Origin: Paralithodes platypus
Lineage: Eukaryota > Arthropoda > Malacostraca > Decapoda > Lithodidae
Assembly: GCA_032716605.1 (NCBI GenBank)
Contig: CM064512.1
Location: 30,276,038 to 30,340,037, forward strand
DNA: 64,000 nucleotides
Direction of reading: 5' to 3'
This document shows positions 10,062 through 20,161 of this stretch, one piece after another; the first letter of the stretch is position 1; every line of letters starts with the position of its first letter. The position numbers and the translations under genes are program-made. Under the pieces are notes generated by a model. It worked only from the letters and a program-made list of their open reading frames with translations, was not told the DNA's origin and made no database searches.

Positions 10062-10505
10062 CTAATTTTTCTCCACTCTCAAACAACCACTGACTGAACG
10101 GCGAGGGTGCTCCTTAAGACATAACCTCCCGTGACAAACAATCAGCCAGAACATTATCAGTGCCCTTAACATGCCACACATCCAGCTTGTGTTCCGGCAG
10201 CAAAACAACACCTGGCACTGATAAACTACCCAGTCCATCACAAGACTGGCACTTCTATTCGCTCTTTCCGGCAACAGGGCCTGCCAATAACCTTTCACTA
10301 TTTCTACCTTAGTGATGAGCGAGGCAGCCCCGATGCGGTCTATGGTGTCGTCAACTCTGGGTAATGGATAGGCGTCTGGCAGGGATAATGCTTCCACGCT
10401 TTTGCAATCAACACAAACACGGATCTTGCCACTTAACTCAGGTTGCAAACTCACTGGCAATGACCACTCACGATATCCTTTATCCCTCAGACCCTTCTCC
10501 AACAT
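10062..10505 (-). pseudogene. Gypsy-A pol remnant: reverse transcriptase joined to the RNase H end
   Basis: The 147-residue frame starts with a reverse transcriptase segment: a CVDCKSVEALSLPDAYPLPRVDD stretch (VDYRKLN and PLPRIDD motifs in relatives) and KGYWQALLPERANRSA. Soon after, the reading frame shifts. The other frame of the same bases continues with DVWHVKGTDNVLADCLSREV, which is the C-terminal end of a gypsy RNase H. The rest of reverse transcriptase, including the catalytic YLDD box, most of RNase H and all of integrase are missing. This is a large internal deletion, about the size of most of pol, plus a frameshift. No enzyme activity is possible. A defective copy like this could move only with proteins supplied by a relative. 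Confidence 0.8.
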
Positions 10506-10867
10506 GTAGTCGAGCTCTACTTTTACGACAGGCTGTCGAGCAGGATTTATACGGTAGGGAGCCGCTTTGAGCCTTGCACTGTCTCAGCCTCCATGTCGGA
10601 TTCTACCCCGTACATCAGGCCTGGAGAATCAACAAACATGCGGACGTACTGCCACATCCTAGTAAACAACTTCTCTTGGCACTTAGGAACAAGAGGTTGC
10701 AACTTATCTCGAAGAACAACCATGCCTAGTGCCCTCTCACAACCCAGCCGGGACCATAGTTTCTACACTATAGTCTCCCTCCTTCTCCACCTTTGTTCCT
10801 AGAACAGCCAGGTCATGAGAGGGACAATCTGTACCACCTGTGCAGTTACTCCCATAGTTCATAATTG
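10506..10867 (-). pseudogene. Gypsy-A pol linker between protease and reverse transcriptase, decayed
   Basis: A stretch joining the gag-protease frame to the reverse transcriptase remnant. It lies where the N-terminal part of reverse transcriptase should be. I see no long open frame on the minus strand, and frameshifts are likely. Confidence 0.45.
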
Positions 10868-12679
10868 CTAAGGCTTCCCGCCGATACCGTACATGCGCAC
10901 GCCCGCATTCCTTGCGACTACACCTGCCGGCGCACCATCACCGCCTTCAGCGACACGGCCAGATACAGTCGGTCTATGGTAGGGCTGTTGCATTCGACTA
11001 GAGCAGCATTGGGAGGCTATGCGACGACCGGGCGCATCCACTCCACAGCCAACCTCACCAATCTGCTCAATGTCCTGGTTCTGACCACCACCCTTAGCAG
11101 CCATGGGTCGACCCTGACCTGACAACCATGCCAAAGCCTCGTCGCCCACCTTGAACAACTGAAACAACGAGGCCAACGGTGTACTACCACTCAAGTGACC
11201 TGCCAGCGGAACCTCGTGCACCGCATGAGTTGTGAGGCCTGAGTGCTCGGCACAAACAGTGGGGTATGAACCGAGCAGGTGCTGGAGCGCTGCACACTGC
11301 TGGTCAGGCAGGTGCTCTAGCGCTTCCACAGCCACCTGACTCGTGTCCCCCGCCCACTGCTCCGCCGAGACATGACAATCCCAACTCTCCTCCACCTGTG
11401 CCCCACTGCCCCCCTCTCCTTTTCCACCTTGGCCGCTGCAGACCAACACAGGGACAGTAGGCTGCTCAGGTGGTTGCCTCACAAACTCCTTTAACAGGTT
11501 CACATGACATGCTTGCCCGTCCTCGTCGAGTTCAATAGCCCCGTTCCCACAACTCTCAAGCCCAGGATCTTCTGCTTGCAACCGACATATATCCGAGGGT
11601 GCCAACCTATCTAAGTGCTCCTGAAGCAACTTGTGGCCACCCCCAATACTAGGCTGCTCAAGCCTTGCCTGCTTCACCTGGGAACGTTTCTGTCGCGGAG
11701 TGCTATCACGCCCTACCATGTCACTAGGGGGGACAGGTTCTGGGGCCACTCCGGAGCTTATAATGGGTGCAAGTACCGAGCCACCAAGGAGTGTCGCTGG
11801 GTCCAAACTCTCAACCCGACCACCAGCCTCGACTTTCTCCTTCCGACCCTTCCTCCGCTGGTCTGGAACTTGGGTACTAGGCTGTGACACCTGAGCGGAC
11901 TGAGATCTCTCGAGCCCCTCTTGCCCCTCCCTACTCATGTCGGCCGCCCTCTCGGCAACGACTAACGGTGGAACCTCGGAAGTGGGCACCGCAAAGTCAT
12001 TGCCGAGAAGGAGGTCGACCCCCTCAACTGGCAATTTCTCCACCACACCCACATCGAACTCCCGTGTCACACCGTCCACCTCAAGCTCTACTCTGACCAG
12101 TGGGTAAGACCGCGTAGCATTGATGCCTTGAACCACCACAACCCGAGCCACGTTAATAGGCTTGCCAGTGAAATTCTTAACAAGTGTCTGGGAAGCGCCT
12201 GTATCACGCAACAACTCAAACCTATGCTTCACACCAGCCCACCTCACAGTGCCGTGCCCCCTATGACCACAAAAAACATCCCGGACGGGTGACGAGCCCT
12301 CTTGCTGCTTCTGCACCGGCGATGACTTCGCAACCGACTGTTTACCCCGGGCAAACGCGGAAGACCTCAAAGACACGCCAATGTTGCTCACTAGTGACAC
12401 CACTGCTGTAGGCGGTGCGCTCGGACATGAGCGCGCAATATGCCCCTTCTCATGACACCTGAAACACTCCACTTCACTCTTGGAGTTCCTCTGAGGTGAG
12501 GAAGGGCCCTGGCCTTTCTTAAACGGGAAGGGTTTCGAGTTGGGTTCATAATTGGCAACAGTACTCTTGAATGGATAATTATTTGTGTCATTAATTCGGG
12601 GGGGGGGGGGGGGGTGTGGAGGGGTACGCCCCTGGTTACCTGCCTCAGCTCTCTGTGCAGAACCGCACCCACGAATCAA
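10868..12679 (-). CDS. Gypsy-A gag C-terminus with zinc knuckle, and aspartic protease
   Basis: 603 residues are open. Near residues 70-90 is a CCHC zinc knuckle (CFRCHEKGHIARSC), the nucleic-acid-binding part of nucleocapsid. Around residues 155-165 is the aspartic protease active site (LLRDTGASQTLV), followed by a flap region and the second conserved part (VDLLLGNDFA). Such a protease cleaves the gag-pol polyprotein inside particles. The rest is a long Pro/Ser/Gly-rich linker toward pol. The frame opens directly after a run of about 18 G on the plus strand (12,598-12,615), and the upstream capsid piece (12,680-13,039) stops at TGA/TAG-type codons just before, so the two parts are probably one gag split by mutation. 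The start is nominal, since the true start of gag is at 21,035. Confidence 0.78.
   Translation of the reverse strand: MIRGCGSAQRAEAGNQGRTPPHPPPPPRINDTNNYPFKSTVANYEPNSKPFPFKKGQGPSSPQRNSKSEVECFRCHEKGHIARSCPSAPPTAVVSLVSNIGVSLRSSAFARGKQSVAKSSPVQKQQEGSSPVRDVFCGHRGHGTVRWAGVKHRFELLRDTGASQTLVKNFTGKPINVARVVVVQGINATRSYPLVRVELEVDGVTREFDVGVVEKLPVEGVDLLLGNDFAVPTSEVPPLVVAERAADMSREGQEGLERSQSAQVSQPSTQVPDQRRKGRKEKVEAGGRVESLDPATLLGGSVLAPIISSGVAPEPVPPSDMVGRDSTPRQKRSQVKQARLEQPSIGGGHKLLQEHLDRLAPSDICRLQAEDPGLESCGNGAIELDEDGQACHVNLLKEFVRQPPEQPTVPVLVCSGQGGKGEGGSGAQVEESWDCHVSAEQWAGDTSQVAVEALEHLPDQQCAALQHLLGSYPTVCAEHSGLTTHAVHEVPLAGHLSGSTPLASLFQLFKVGDEALAWLSGQGRPMAAKGGGQNQDIEQIGEVGCGVDAPGRRIASQCCSSRMQQPYHRPTVSGRVAEGGDGAPAGVVARNAGVRMYGIGGKP
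12598..12615. repeat. G homopolymer inside Gypsy-A gag
   Basis: An uninterrupted G run on the plus strand (C run in the sense of the gag gene). Its length sets the reading frame between the capsid and zinc-knuckle parts, and such runs are prone to both replication slippage and sequencing error. Confidence 0.85.
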
Positions 12680-13039
12680 TTACACCCTAAGGTCAGCCAG
12701 CTTAGCCGCCTCTTGTAGAGTTTTCGATCGCTTTTCTTTAAGGTTAAGAGTCAAGTCACTACCAGTACATTTAAAAAATTGTTCCAGCAACACTAGTTCT
12801 TTTACTGAATAAAAAGTAGTTGCCTTCTCCGACCTTAACCAATTTTCAAATGCATCTGACAGCTCTCTAGCGTGTTCCTGGAAAGTACTCTCCTTTCTTT
12901 TTGGAACTGCCCTAAACTTCAGCCTATAGGTCTCTGGCTGTAGCTCATACGCCCTCAGGTCAGCCTCTTTTAACAACTCGTAATTCACACAGGAATCTAG
13001 GGGCAAAGCATCGTATGCCTTGAGTGCTTTCCCCGTCAA
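12680..13039 (-). pseudogene. Gypsy-A gag capsid segment
   Basis: A 119-residue frame rich in helix-forming residues: LTGKALKAYDALPLDSCVNYELLKEADLRAYELQPETYRLKFR, then FQEHARELSDAFENWLRSEKA. This is the layout of the capsid C-terminal (SCAN-like) domain of gypsy gag. Further gag sequence upstream (13,040-13,279) can be read in a mixture of frames, for example a FFLRFEKKCQEYQWP segment, up to the LINE insertion. It is one exon-like slice of a single gag broken by the LINE and by point mutations. Structural role in the virus-like particle is inferred from the family. Confidence 0.7.
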
Positions 13040-13279
13040 TCGTGAAGAAACAAGGGCTGCCCACTTCTCCTAGGGCCATTGGTACTCCTGGCACTTTTTC
13101 TCGAACCGGAGAAAAAATTCTGTAACTCCTAACTCATCAAACACTGGAACCAGCTTAAGTAGATGCGACAGGGACTGGTCATGGGCTCGACCCCCCTGGG
13201 CGACCCGGTTCCTCTTCACCTCTACACAAGTTTTCTCTAGGTCAATATCGGCACAATACCTATCAGACTCAAACTTGCG

Positions 13280-13291
13280 TTTTTTTTTTTT

Positions 13292-13341
<50 letters not shown>
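13280..13341. repeat. poly-T run: LINE poly-A tail
   Basis: A T run broken by a single A near its start. It sits at the 3' end of the minus-strand LINE and marks target-primed reverse transcription. Confidence 0.93.
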
Positions 13342-13347
<6 letters not shown>

Positions 13348-13419
13348 ACAATGAACGGAGGAAGGAAAAACGCAGATAAAACAAAAAGGTCCATGTGCCT
13401 AAAGGCATCATCCATTCAT

Positions 13420-15334
13420 AAAATGTTTGTAACAACTGGATTTAAACATTTGTAGATTGTAAGTTTGTGGAAAGCAATTCGAGGGAAGTGAATTCCAAAG
13501 AGTAGTAGCTCTGGGGATAAATTAATTCTGATAAGCAGAAGTTCTGCATTGTGGAGGAGAAAGTGTAAATTCATGGGCGCTCTCAGCTGCCCTAGTTCTA
13601 CGGGGAAAGATGTAGAGAGGCGGCACAATTGAAGCAAGTTCCTCGGAACAATTGCTGTGAAAATATCTGTAGAATAATGCAAGGGATGCAACGTTTCTTC
13701 GTTTGGATAATGTAGGAAGGTCCTGTGTGATTGCAGGGTTATTGATTAATCTAATAGCTTTATTTTGAATTTTGTCCAACTGCCTCAATGCAACCACTCC
13801 ACTTCCACCCCACAGAGGTGAACAGTAATCCATCTGAGAACGCACATGACATTTATATATCACGGCCAACTGCTCGTCAGTGAAGAATTCTCGAACTCTG
13901 TACAGGAGTCCCAGTTTTTTAGAGGCATTCTTAGCAATGCTTCTAACATAATGTGTCCAGCTCAAGTTAGTAGTTAATGATACACCGAGAATGTCAATAC
14001 TAGGGGAAGTGGGAATATTTACATCATTAAAAAATATATGGGAGTCAGTGAGATTCTGCCGGTTAGAAAATTGAATGTAGTTGGTTTTCTGTGCATTAAA
14101 GGAAACTAGATTCTTTTGTCCCCATTCATTAATTCTAGAAAGGTCCTGGTTCAGAGAAATTGCAGTGTTTATTTTTGAATTTATAAGATCGGGTTGGGTG
14201 AAAGAATTGGTAAATGTGAAGGAACTGTGGAGTGTTGAGTCATCTGCGTAGGAATCTATTGGATTATGAGTGGTAGATATGAGATCATTGATATGAATGA
14301 GGAACAGAGTTGGGGCCAAAACTGATCCCTGGGGAACACCAGCATTTATTGAGTGAAATTGAGAATAAAGGCCATCTACCATTACACATATTTCTCGGTT
14401 ATGAAGATAAGAAGAAATTAGTGGAACTAATGATGCAAGGCCTTAGTGTGACATCTTCGACAATAAGGATTGATGCCAGACTCTATCAAATGCCTTTGAT
14501 ATATCCAGTGCTATTGTATGTGTTTCACCATGTTGGTCTGTAGTTTGGTTGATTTGATGCGTAAGAAGGCAAAGGATGTCTGCAGTTGATCGACATCGTC
14601 TAAAACCATATTGCCTATCACTGGTTAATTTATTATTCTCAAGATGCTTAATTATGTGATTATTTAATATAATTTCAAAGACTTTACCAAGAGTGGAAGT
14701 TATAGCTATTGGTCTGTAGTTTGATGGATCGGAAGAGGCACCTTTTTTAGGAACTGGATGGATATTTGCTTCTTTCCAGGGTACTGGGAAGCATGAGGTA
14801 TGAGTACACAGACGGAACAAATTTGCCAATACAGGAGCGAGCACCAAGGAGCAATTCTTAAGTACTATTGGAGGAATTTCATCTGGACCAGGAGCCTTAT
14901 CTACTGAGAGATTCTGCAAAATAGTTTTGACATGTCTGGTGTGGATCTTAAGTGAGGGAATTTCAGGCGAATTAAAATTAAGTACAGGGACATCTTGATT
15001 TATTTCATCTAAGGTTAAGTTGGTGGAGAAAATATCCGCAAGAAGGTTAGCTTTACCTCGTGGGTCACTTACAAGATTGCCAGTCGGAGATTTTAATGGT
15101 GGAATGGATGAAGCAGTAGTGAAGTTGGATTTGAATGAGTTAAGAGTAGACCAAAATATTTTGTTATCATTTGGATTATTTAGAAGTTTATTTGCCTGCT
15201 TGTGGAGAAAGTTTGATTTAGTTAGGTTTAATACAGTTTTGGCATGATTTCTGATGTTTCTAAAGTAATTAAAGGCTTCATGTGTTTTTGATCTTGTGTA
15301 TGCATTGTAGGCTATTGCTTTTTGTTCAGTTACT
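13420..15334 (-). pseudogene. LINE copy 1, reverse transcriptase half
   Basis: The frames at 14,443-14,919 and 13,522-14,382 hold the reverse transcriptase core: KAPGPDEIPP, NYRPIAIT, QYGFRRCRSTAD, ALDISKAFDRVWH, then GVPQGSVLAPTLF and the catalytic SYADDSTLH. They are one reading frame broken at 14,443-14,445, where a Tyr codon (TAC in copy 2) has become TAA. A further C-terminal region continues to the 3' end. This part of the protein copies the LINE RNA into DNA at the cut target. The 5' part of the frame lies on the far side of the Academ-like insertion, at 19,122-20,161. Confidence 0.88.
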
Positions 15335-15337
15335 CTA

Positions 15338-15640
15338 TAGTATAGTGGGATTTCCTAAAAAAGGCCCTCTATAAGAATCAAGGAGCATTTTTGGGTAAAA
15401 GTTGGGAACCAGACTTTTTAGCATTATTCAGGCATGCCGAATTTGATAAACCCGGTTCCCAAGCGAAATTTTGAGTTTTGACCGTCTAATTTGCATAAAC
15501 AAAATGGCCGCCAAATTGGAAATTTTTGACACTTCTTGAACCATTTTCTCCAATATCTCTCTAACTAGGCAAGCAAATATCACAAGTGAAGCATCTATAC
15601 CTATGTTTTGAGGGTCAAGGAATGTCACTGAGGCATTTTT
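15338..15640. repeat. terminal inverted repeat, left
   Basis: It pairs with 18,820-19,118. Both contain the same blocks, for example AAGTTGGGAACCAGACTTTT and ATGGCCGCCAAATTGGAAAT, each in opposite orientation. Confidence 0.9.
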
Positions 15641-15806
15641 AAAGGAATCAGTAATAAGCCTAGACTTTAATATACATATTAGCGGCTGTCATTAGAGAAA
15701 AGTCAATGGTTCCCAACTTTACCCCAAAATACTCCTTGATGCTTATGCAGGCAAAACAGGGCAATATCTGTCACTCACCTGAACTATTTATTGGAGTAGA
15801 CCATAT

Positions 15807-16997
15807 TCATGCAATACAAGGAGTTTGATCATCACTCTGTTGCTGACATGCACACATTGCTGTGCATCGTAACCCGGATTTGCGGCATTTGCACCGACGC
15901 GTCCTGCATTGTTTCTGGCAGGCACATGAAATAATTTCCAGGCAACTTTGTGGGATCGGACTCAATGACATCAGAATGGGTTGTAGTCCTGAATCGCCAT
16001 GTTTCCATCCCATATCTGTGGGTGCAGGAAGCTCAGGTACAGCACAGTGAGCATTTCTCCAAATCATTGCTTGATAGTGTACTCGCATCAAATGGAAGCG
16101 GAGAGCATCACCTGTTGGTGGCATTGCTTCTGGTTTGGCAGTCTTTGAGAACAGTATATGCCTTGCTGCATCAACAGAGTCTGTTTTGTGCACATCATAT
16201 ATTCTGCAGACAAACGTTTCTGAAGATCGAATGGTCTCCTCTGTGAGTTCACCGATTCCCAAGTTTATGAGCAATTGATGGTGCTGTTTGAAGACTTTCC
16301 ATGATGACCTTTTGGTGTGATTTGCGATGTAGGAGGTGGTGTCGCACCCGGTTAATGCATGAAATGGTAAAAGAGTTGTTGTTGAATCTCTTGGTAGGTT
16401 GTTGAAAACTGCATCAATGGGTATATATCGCCTTTTCTTGGTGGTACCAGACATCATCCAGAGGTGTTCACATTGTACACGTGGGAAGTGGGAAACCAAA
16501 AGCATGAGAACATCAGTGTCCCTTGATGACACAACAACTGTATTGAACTGGCTGTGCACAGCATGTAACACCAACCTAGTGTCAGCTTTTTCATGTGTGG
16601 CTCTCAGTTGAGTCAAATCAGTGATTGTCTTTGATGACCTAACCTCAATTTCTTCTCTGAATCCCCCGGCAACTACAATCTCCTTATCATCAGGTGCCTG
16701 AGAACACAGTTCCTCAGACAGGAAATTTGCAAGATCAGCTTTATTAGCAGGGAGCGACACAAAGTTAGTCCATTTTTTTGGAAGAGGCACATCACGTCCC
16801 TCAACAATTCGTCTGATTGGTCGATCTGCTATCGTGCGTCGTGTCCTCGTACCACCCTTGATTGTCTCTTCTCTATATCTGTCGAACACAATGTCTACCC
16901 GTTGATAGTTAGAACCTGCCTTTAATACTGCTCTTACGTATGTGTCGGCCAAATCCCCAAACGTCATTGCATTGTCAGGCTTTCCCAGAGCAACCAC
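15807..16997 (-). CDS. Academ-like protein, C-terminal part: XPG/FEN1-like nuclease and CXC region
   Basis: 396 residues, in the same reading frame as the upstream 555-residue frame, separated by one TAA at 17,043-17,045 plus 45 open bases. Motifs match the XPG/FEN1 nuclease fold: a CLIIDGQALV segment just upstream of this start gives the first Asp, HEKAD at residues 135-139 is in the place of the EAEA acidic pair, RDTDV at 159-163 is the next acidic pair, and LTGCDT at 215-220 is the LxGCD motif. A cysteine-rich C-terminus (residues about 353-393) repeats CxCxxxC-type spacing, like Tesmin/CXC domains. It is expected to cut DNA at transposon ends or other structured DNA. The ATG used here is only where the frame resumes after the stop codon. 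The identity as a nuclease is by motif only. Confidence 0.75.
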   Translation of the reverse strand: MVALGKPDNAMTFGDLADTYVRAVLKAGSNYQRVDIVFDRYREETIKGGTRTRRTIADRPIRRIVEGRDVPLPKKWTNFVSLPANKADLANFLSEELCSQAPDDKEIVVAGGFREEIEVRSSKTITDLTQLRATHEKADTRLVLHAVHSQFNTVVVSSRDTDVLMLLVSHFPRVQCEHLWMMSGTTKKRRYIPIDAVFNNLPRDSTTTLLPFHALTGCDTTSYIANHTKRSSWKVFKQHHQLLINLGIGELTEETIRSSETFVCRIYDVHKTDSVDAARHILFSKTAKPEAMPPTGDALRFHLMRVHYQAMIWRNAHCAVPELPAPTDMGWKHGDSGLQPILMSLSPIPQSCLEIISCACQKQCRTRRCKCRKSGLRCTAMCACQQQSDDQTPCIA

Positions 16998-17042
16998 CAG
17001 TGCTTGTCCATCAATGATTAGGCAGGATGATGAGTCGTGAAG

Positions 17043-18710
17043 TTAAATAGCTTCAGGGCAGATTATGTCTTCCGTTAACTTATCTGCCAGTATGGACTTA
17101 TTTCCAGTGCGGAGTGTACCATTCATTTCAGCGAGTGATACAGGAACTGGCAGAAGCTCGTGCTTTAGGACAGCTGGCAAGTCAACTGGACGACCTGCCT
17201 CATAGGCAGTAAGAAGTTGAGTTGCATGGAAAGTATTTTTTCCATCAAGTGTCTCATCAAGAATGTCAATGTTATCTGCAGTGTAGTGGATAAATTCATT
17301 GGCTACAATGTTTGGTGGAATAATGGCCCCGGTTGCTTGGTCCATAGATTTCAGGGTGCTCTCAGCTAAGGAAGTGTCTACTTGCAACACCTGTTCATAG
17401 CTCAAACAGTGGCCTGCCTTGTGGAACAACTCCACCAGATCTTTTGATTGTGTGGCTTGATGTAGTGTATTGGCAAGACCAATATGTTTGGGAGTCCATT
17501 TTCTGCCGCCGCTCATACAGTAAACTAGATCCTGTGCTACACTCAGAACTCTGCCTTGGACAAGATCTTCATTTTTTTCAGAACTATCATCTTCTAGCAC
17601 CTCTTGACCACCAAAGATTAGTCTCAATAGCATATATAAACTATCTGGAATGCATTGAATCGCTTCATCTTCACTTACAGAGAAACCTTTGTGACCCAGA
17701 AATTCCACCATGTCTCCACGAATTCTCAGCGCTACATGTACAAGTGATAGGAAAATGTCATCCTGAGGCACATATTGAGGCAACATTTTCTCAGTCTCCT
17801 CAATTTCTGTCATTTCCAAAACTGCAGTATGCTGATACTTTGTGGGAATCAGCAAGGTTTTTCTCTCGGATGTGCTCCTGTCAAGAGGTTGGAAGAAGTT
17901 GAAAATGTCTCCCAGCTGTGACTGCAACTTTTCCTTGAAGGTTGTCCTTCTACTGTAGTAAGACGGTTGAATTATGGTTGACGATTCTTCAGCAAGCTCC
18001 TTATACCGTTCCCAGACATCATTCAGCAGGATAACGTGCCCTCTGTCTGCAGATTGTTGCAACTCTTTGCATAGCCATACCATCGCAAGGTCTGTATTGT
18101 CCGAGTCCAGCTTTGTTTTATTGGTAGATCTGGTGAATGCTCTTAGACACTTCAAGTGGTATTTGGCTTCAGCTGCAATTAAGTCAATCACTCCAGCCAA
18201 TCGAAGGCCAATTTTGTAGTCGAGAGGGGAAGCTTCAATTATCTGATCACTCATTTGTTTTGTCATTACTGAGATCAACCGTGCCTTCAAAACAACAGTT
18301 TGACAGAAAATGCATAAGTTCCAGTTTACTGGTTCCACGTGCCTTCGCAATGAACATCTGTTACCACTGCTGCTGCAACTTGCTTCTTGTTTTGAATCCA
18401 CTGCCTGCATCTTCCGCAAACGTTCAAGTTTACTTTTGTCCATGAAGTGGGCATAGCACATTTTGTGCCACACAAGAGTTTCGGCTTCAGCAGAATCCAA
18501 GACATTCTCAAGACGGTCAATCACATCGATATTCTTAGTGTCTCTAAGCTTTCTTCTGGTACTGGCAGCATCCCTGACTTTTGCGAGTCCATGGTCACTT
18601 GCATTACTAGGAATAACACTGGCTGTGTGAGTTTGGCAGAAGATGCACAAGCTGTAATCTACAGGTGAAGGCCTCTTCAAAGTAACTACTGGATCCATTG
18701 TAGTCTGCAA
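17043..18710 (-). CDS. Academ-like protein, N-terminal part: paired zinc-finger modules
   Basis: 555 residues, starting MQTTMDPVV and ending EDIICPEAI before a TAA. Two similar modules can be seen. The first has CIFC near residue 22 and a downstream HKMCYAHF near 84. The second has CIFC near 133 and YHLKCLRAF near 190. Each looks like a CxxC...HxxC zinc site. The rest has helical regions and ends with a region that leads straight into the nuclease part in the same frame. Restoring the reading through one codon would give about 970 codons, so a single nonsense mutation is enough to explain the split. The modules likely bind DNA ends; this is inferred. A related pair of modules is present in the decayed gene at 47,760-49,586. 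Confidence 0.72.
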   Translation of the reverse strand: MQTTMDPVVTLKRPSPVDYSLCIFCQTHTASVIPSNASDHGLAKVRDAASTRRKLRDTKNIDVIDRLENVLDSAEAETLVWHKMCYAHFMDKSKLERLRKMQAVDSKQEASCSSSGNRCSLRRHVEPVNWNLCIFCQTVVLKARLISVMTKQMSDQIIEASPLDYKIGLRLAGVIDLIAAEAKYHLKCLRAFTRSTNKTKLDSDNTDLAMVWLCKELQQSADRGHVILLNDVWERYKELAEESSTIIQPSYYSRRTTFKEKLQSQLGDIFNFFQPLDRSTSERKTLLIPTKYQHTAVLEMTEIEETEKMLPQYVPQDDIFLSLVHVALRIRGDMVEFLGHKGFSVSEDEAIQCIPDSLYMLLRLIFGGQEVLEDDSSEKNEDLVQGRVLSVAQDLVYCMSGGRKWTPKHIGLANTLHQATQSKDLVELFHKAGHCLSYEQVLQVDTSLAESTLKSMDQATGAIIPPNIVANEFIHYTADNIDILDETLDGKNTFHATQLLTAYEAGRPVDLPAVLKHELLPVPVSLAEMNGTLRTGNKSILADKLTEDIICPEAI

Positions 18711-18819
18711 ATAAAAGAAACAATTAGTATTAGTACTAGCATTAGATATTGGAGAAATTTATTTTTCTATAATTGCAGCCACTAATTTGCACATTTACGT
18801 GAAGGCTTATCACTAATCA

Positions 18820-19118
18820 CTTTAAAGATGCCTTTATCACATTCTCTGACCCTCAAAACATAAGTATAGACACTTTATTTGTCATTTTTGCTTGCCTAGT
18901 TAGAGAGATATTGGAGAAAATGGTTCATGAAGTGTCAAAAATTTCCAATTTGGCGGCCATTTTGTTTATGCAAATTAGATGGTCAAAAACTCAAAATTTC
19001 GCTTGGGAACCGGGTTTATCGAATTCAGCATACCTGAAATATGCTAAAAAGTCTGGTTCCCAACTTTTACCTAAAAATGCTCCTAACATTCACATTTTTC
19101 AGAAACCCCACTACTCTA
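18820..19118. repeat. terminal inverted repeat, right
   Basis: It pairs with 15,338-15,640; see that entry. Confidence 0.9.
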
Positions 19119-19121
19119 CTA

Positions 19122-20161
19122 GCACAATTATGGTCAAACCATTTAGGTGAATTAGATCTTTTACTGTGCTTTTGATGAGGAATAAAAGTTTCCATTCCAA
19201 TTTTTACAAAATCTTGTATGTGGCTCAAGGTGGAGTGTGCATCATTAGAAAAGAAAGAGGTCCAGGGAATATCAATAAAGAAACCCTGAAGACCCTCCCA
19301 GTCTGCCCTATCGTAATGCCATTTAGTCACCAAACCAGGTTCAAGTGGGAAGGTGTGGTAGGTGATAGACAGGTGGCCTTGGATCAGAAGATCCAAGCGG
19401 GGACCTCACTGTAACATCATAATTTTCTGAATTGGTTGTTAAAAATAAGTCCAGTAGGTGGGAATTATGATTAGGATTATCTGGTACACGGGTGGGTTGG
19501 TTGACTAGTTGAGTGAGATTAAATGAGTCTACAAATAGCTCACATTCAAGACCAGCATCATCAGTTCTGGCTGAATGAGTGAGCCATTCAACATTATGGA
19601 CATTAACATCACCCAACACAGTGATTTAAAAAGAAGTATTTAAGTTGAGGACATTGAGTTGTGAGGACAGAGAATCAAAAAGACTTTGCTCTGGAGGAGT
19701 ATTTGGGGAACGGTAGATGCAACATATGTATTTAAATTTACCAGCAGAAATTAATTTGTATATAGAATAATCAAAATAGGGACAATTGAAACTAGTAACC
19801 TCCTCCAGGGCAATTTCAGATTTTGCTAAGCAAAATACACCTCCTTTAGGTCTGACATTTTCGAGCAGTTGATAACCTGGAAAATTAAATCTAGACGTGT
19901 CAGATGTGGATGTTACTTGAGTCTCTGTCAAAAAAAAGGAGAGTAGGGGATTCTGCTTGAAGGAATTGGTGTACAGAATTGATGTTAGAGTGAAGTCCCC
20001 TTATATTACTAAAGAAAAAGCTGCACCGACGAGCAGCTTTGGGATGTTGCAATGCTCTTGACACAGTCGCATGATGACGACCGGGAGGGCCCTGTGTCAA
20101 TGACCCAACCCTGCTGGGGGTGGATATCTGACAGGTTTGCTCTTAACAATTGTACTGCCAT
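19122..20161 (-). pseudogene. LINE copy 1, endonuclease half
   Basis: Short frames at 20,100-19,900, 19,931-19,626, 19,619-19,341 and 19,396-19,122 together cover the APE-type endonuclease that LINE copy 2 encodes in one frame. Recognisable pieces are FSNIRGLHSNINSVHQFL, the CIYRSPNTPP segment and the catalytic GD(V/F)NVHNVEW region, in which Phe is replaced by Val here. The SDH motif is damaged by a frameshift (SSDPRPPVYH). Several indels separate the pieces. The domain nicks target DNA to prime reverse transcription in intact elements. Confidence 0.85.

Larger units (their letters stand above)
15338..19118 (-). mobile_element. Academ-like DNA transposon with ~300-bp inverted repeats, CTA target duplication
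   Basis: It lies inside LINE copy 1. CTA is duplicated at 15,335-15,337 and 19,119-19,121, and LINE copy 2 gives the empty site (GTAACTGAAC side near 45,310). The ends read TAGTATAGTGGGATTTC and, reversed, TAGAGTAGTGGGGTTTC; inverted similarity runs on for about 300 bp at high identity. The 3-bp duplication, the length and a cysteine-rich plus XPG-like nuclease protein fit what is described for Academ transposons. I give that name as the best match, not as certain. Confidence 0.85.

Noticed and set aside
17444..18445. 152- and 102-codon plus-strand frames
   Set aside because: Shadows of the 555-codon minus-strand frame.
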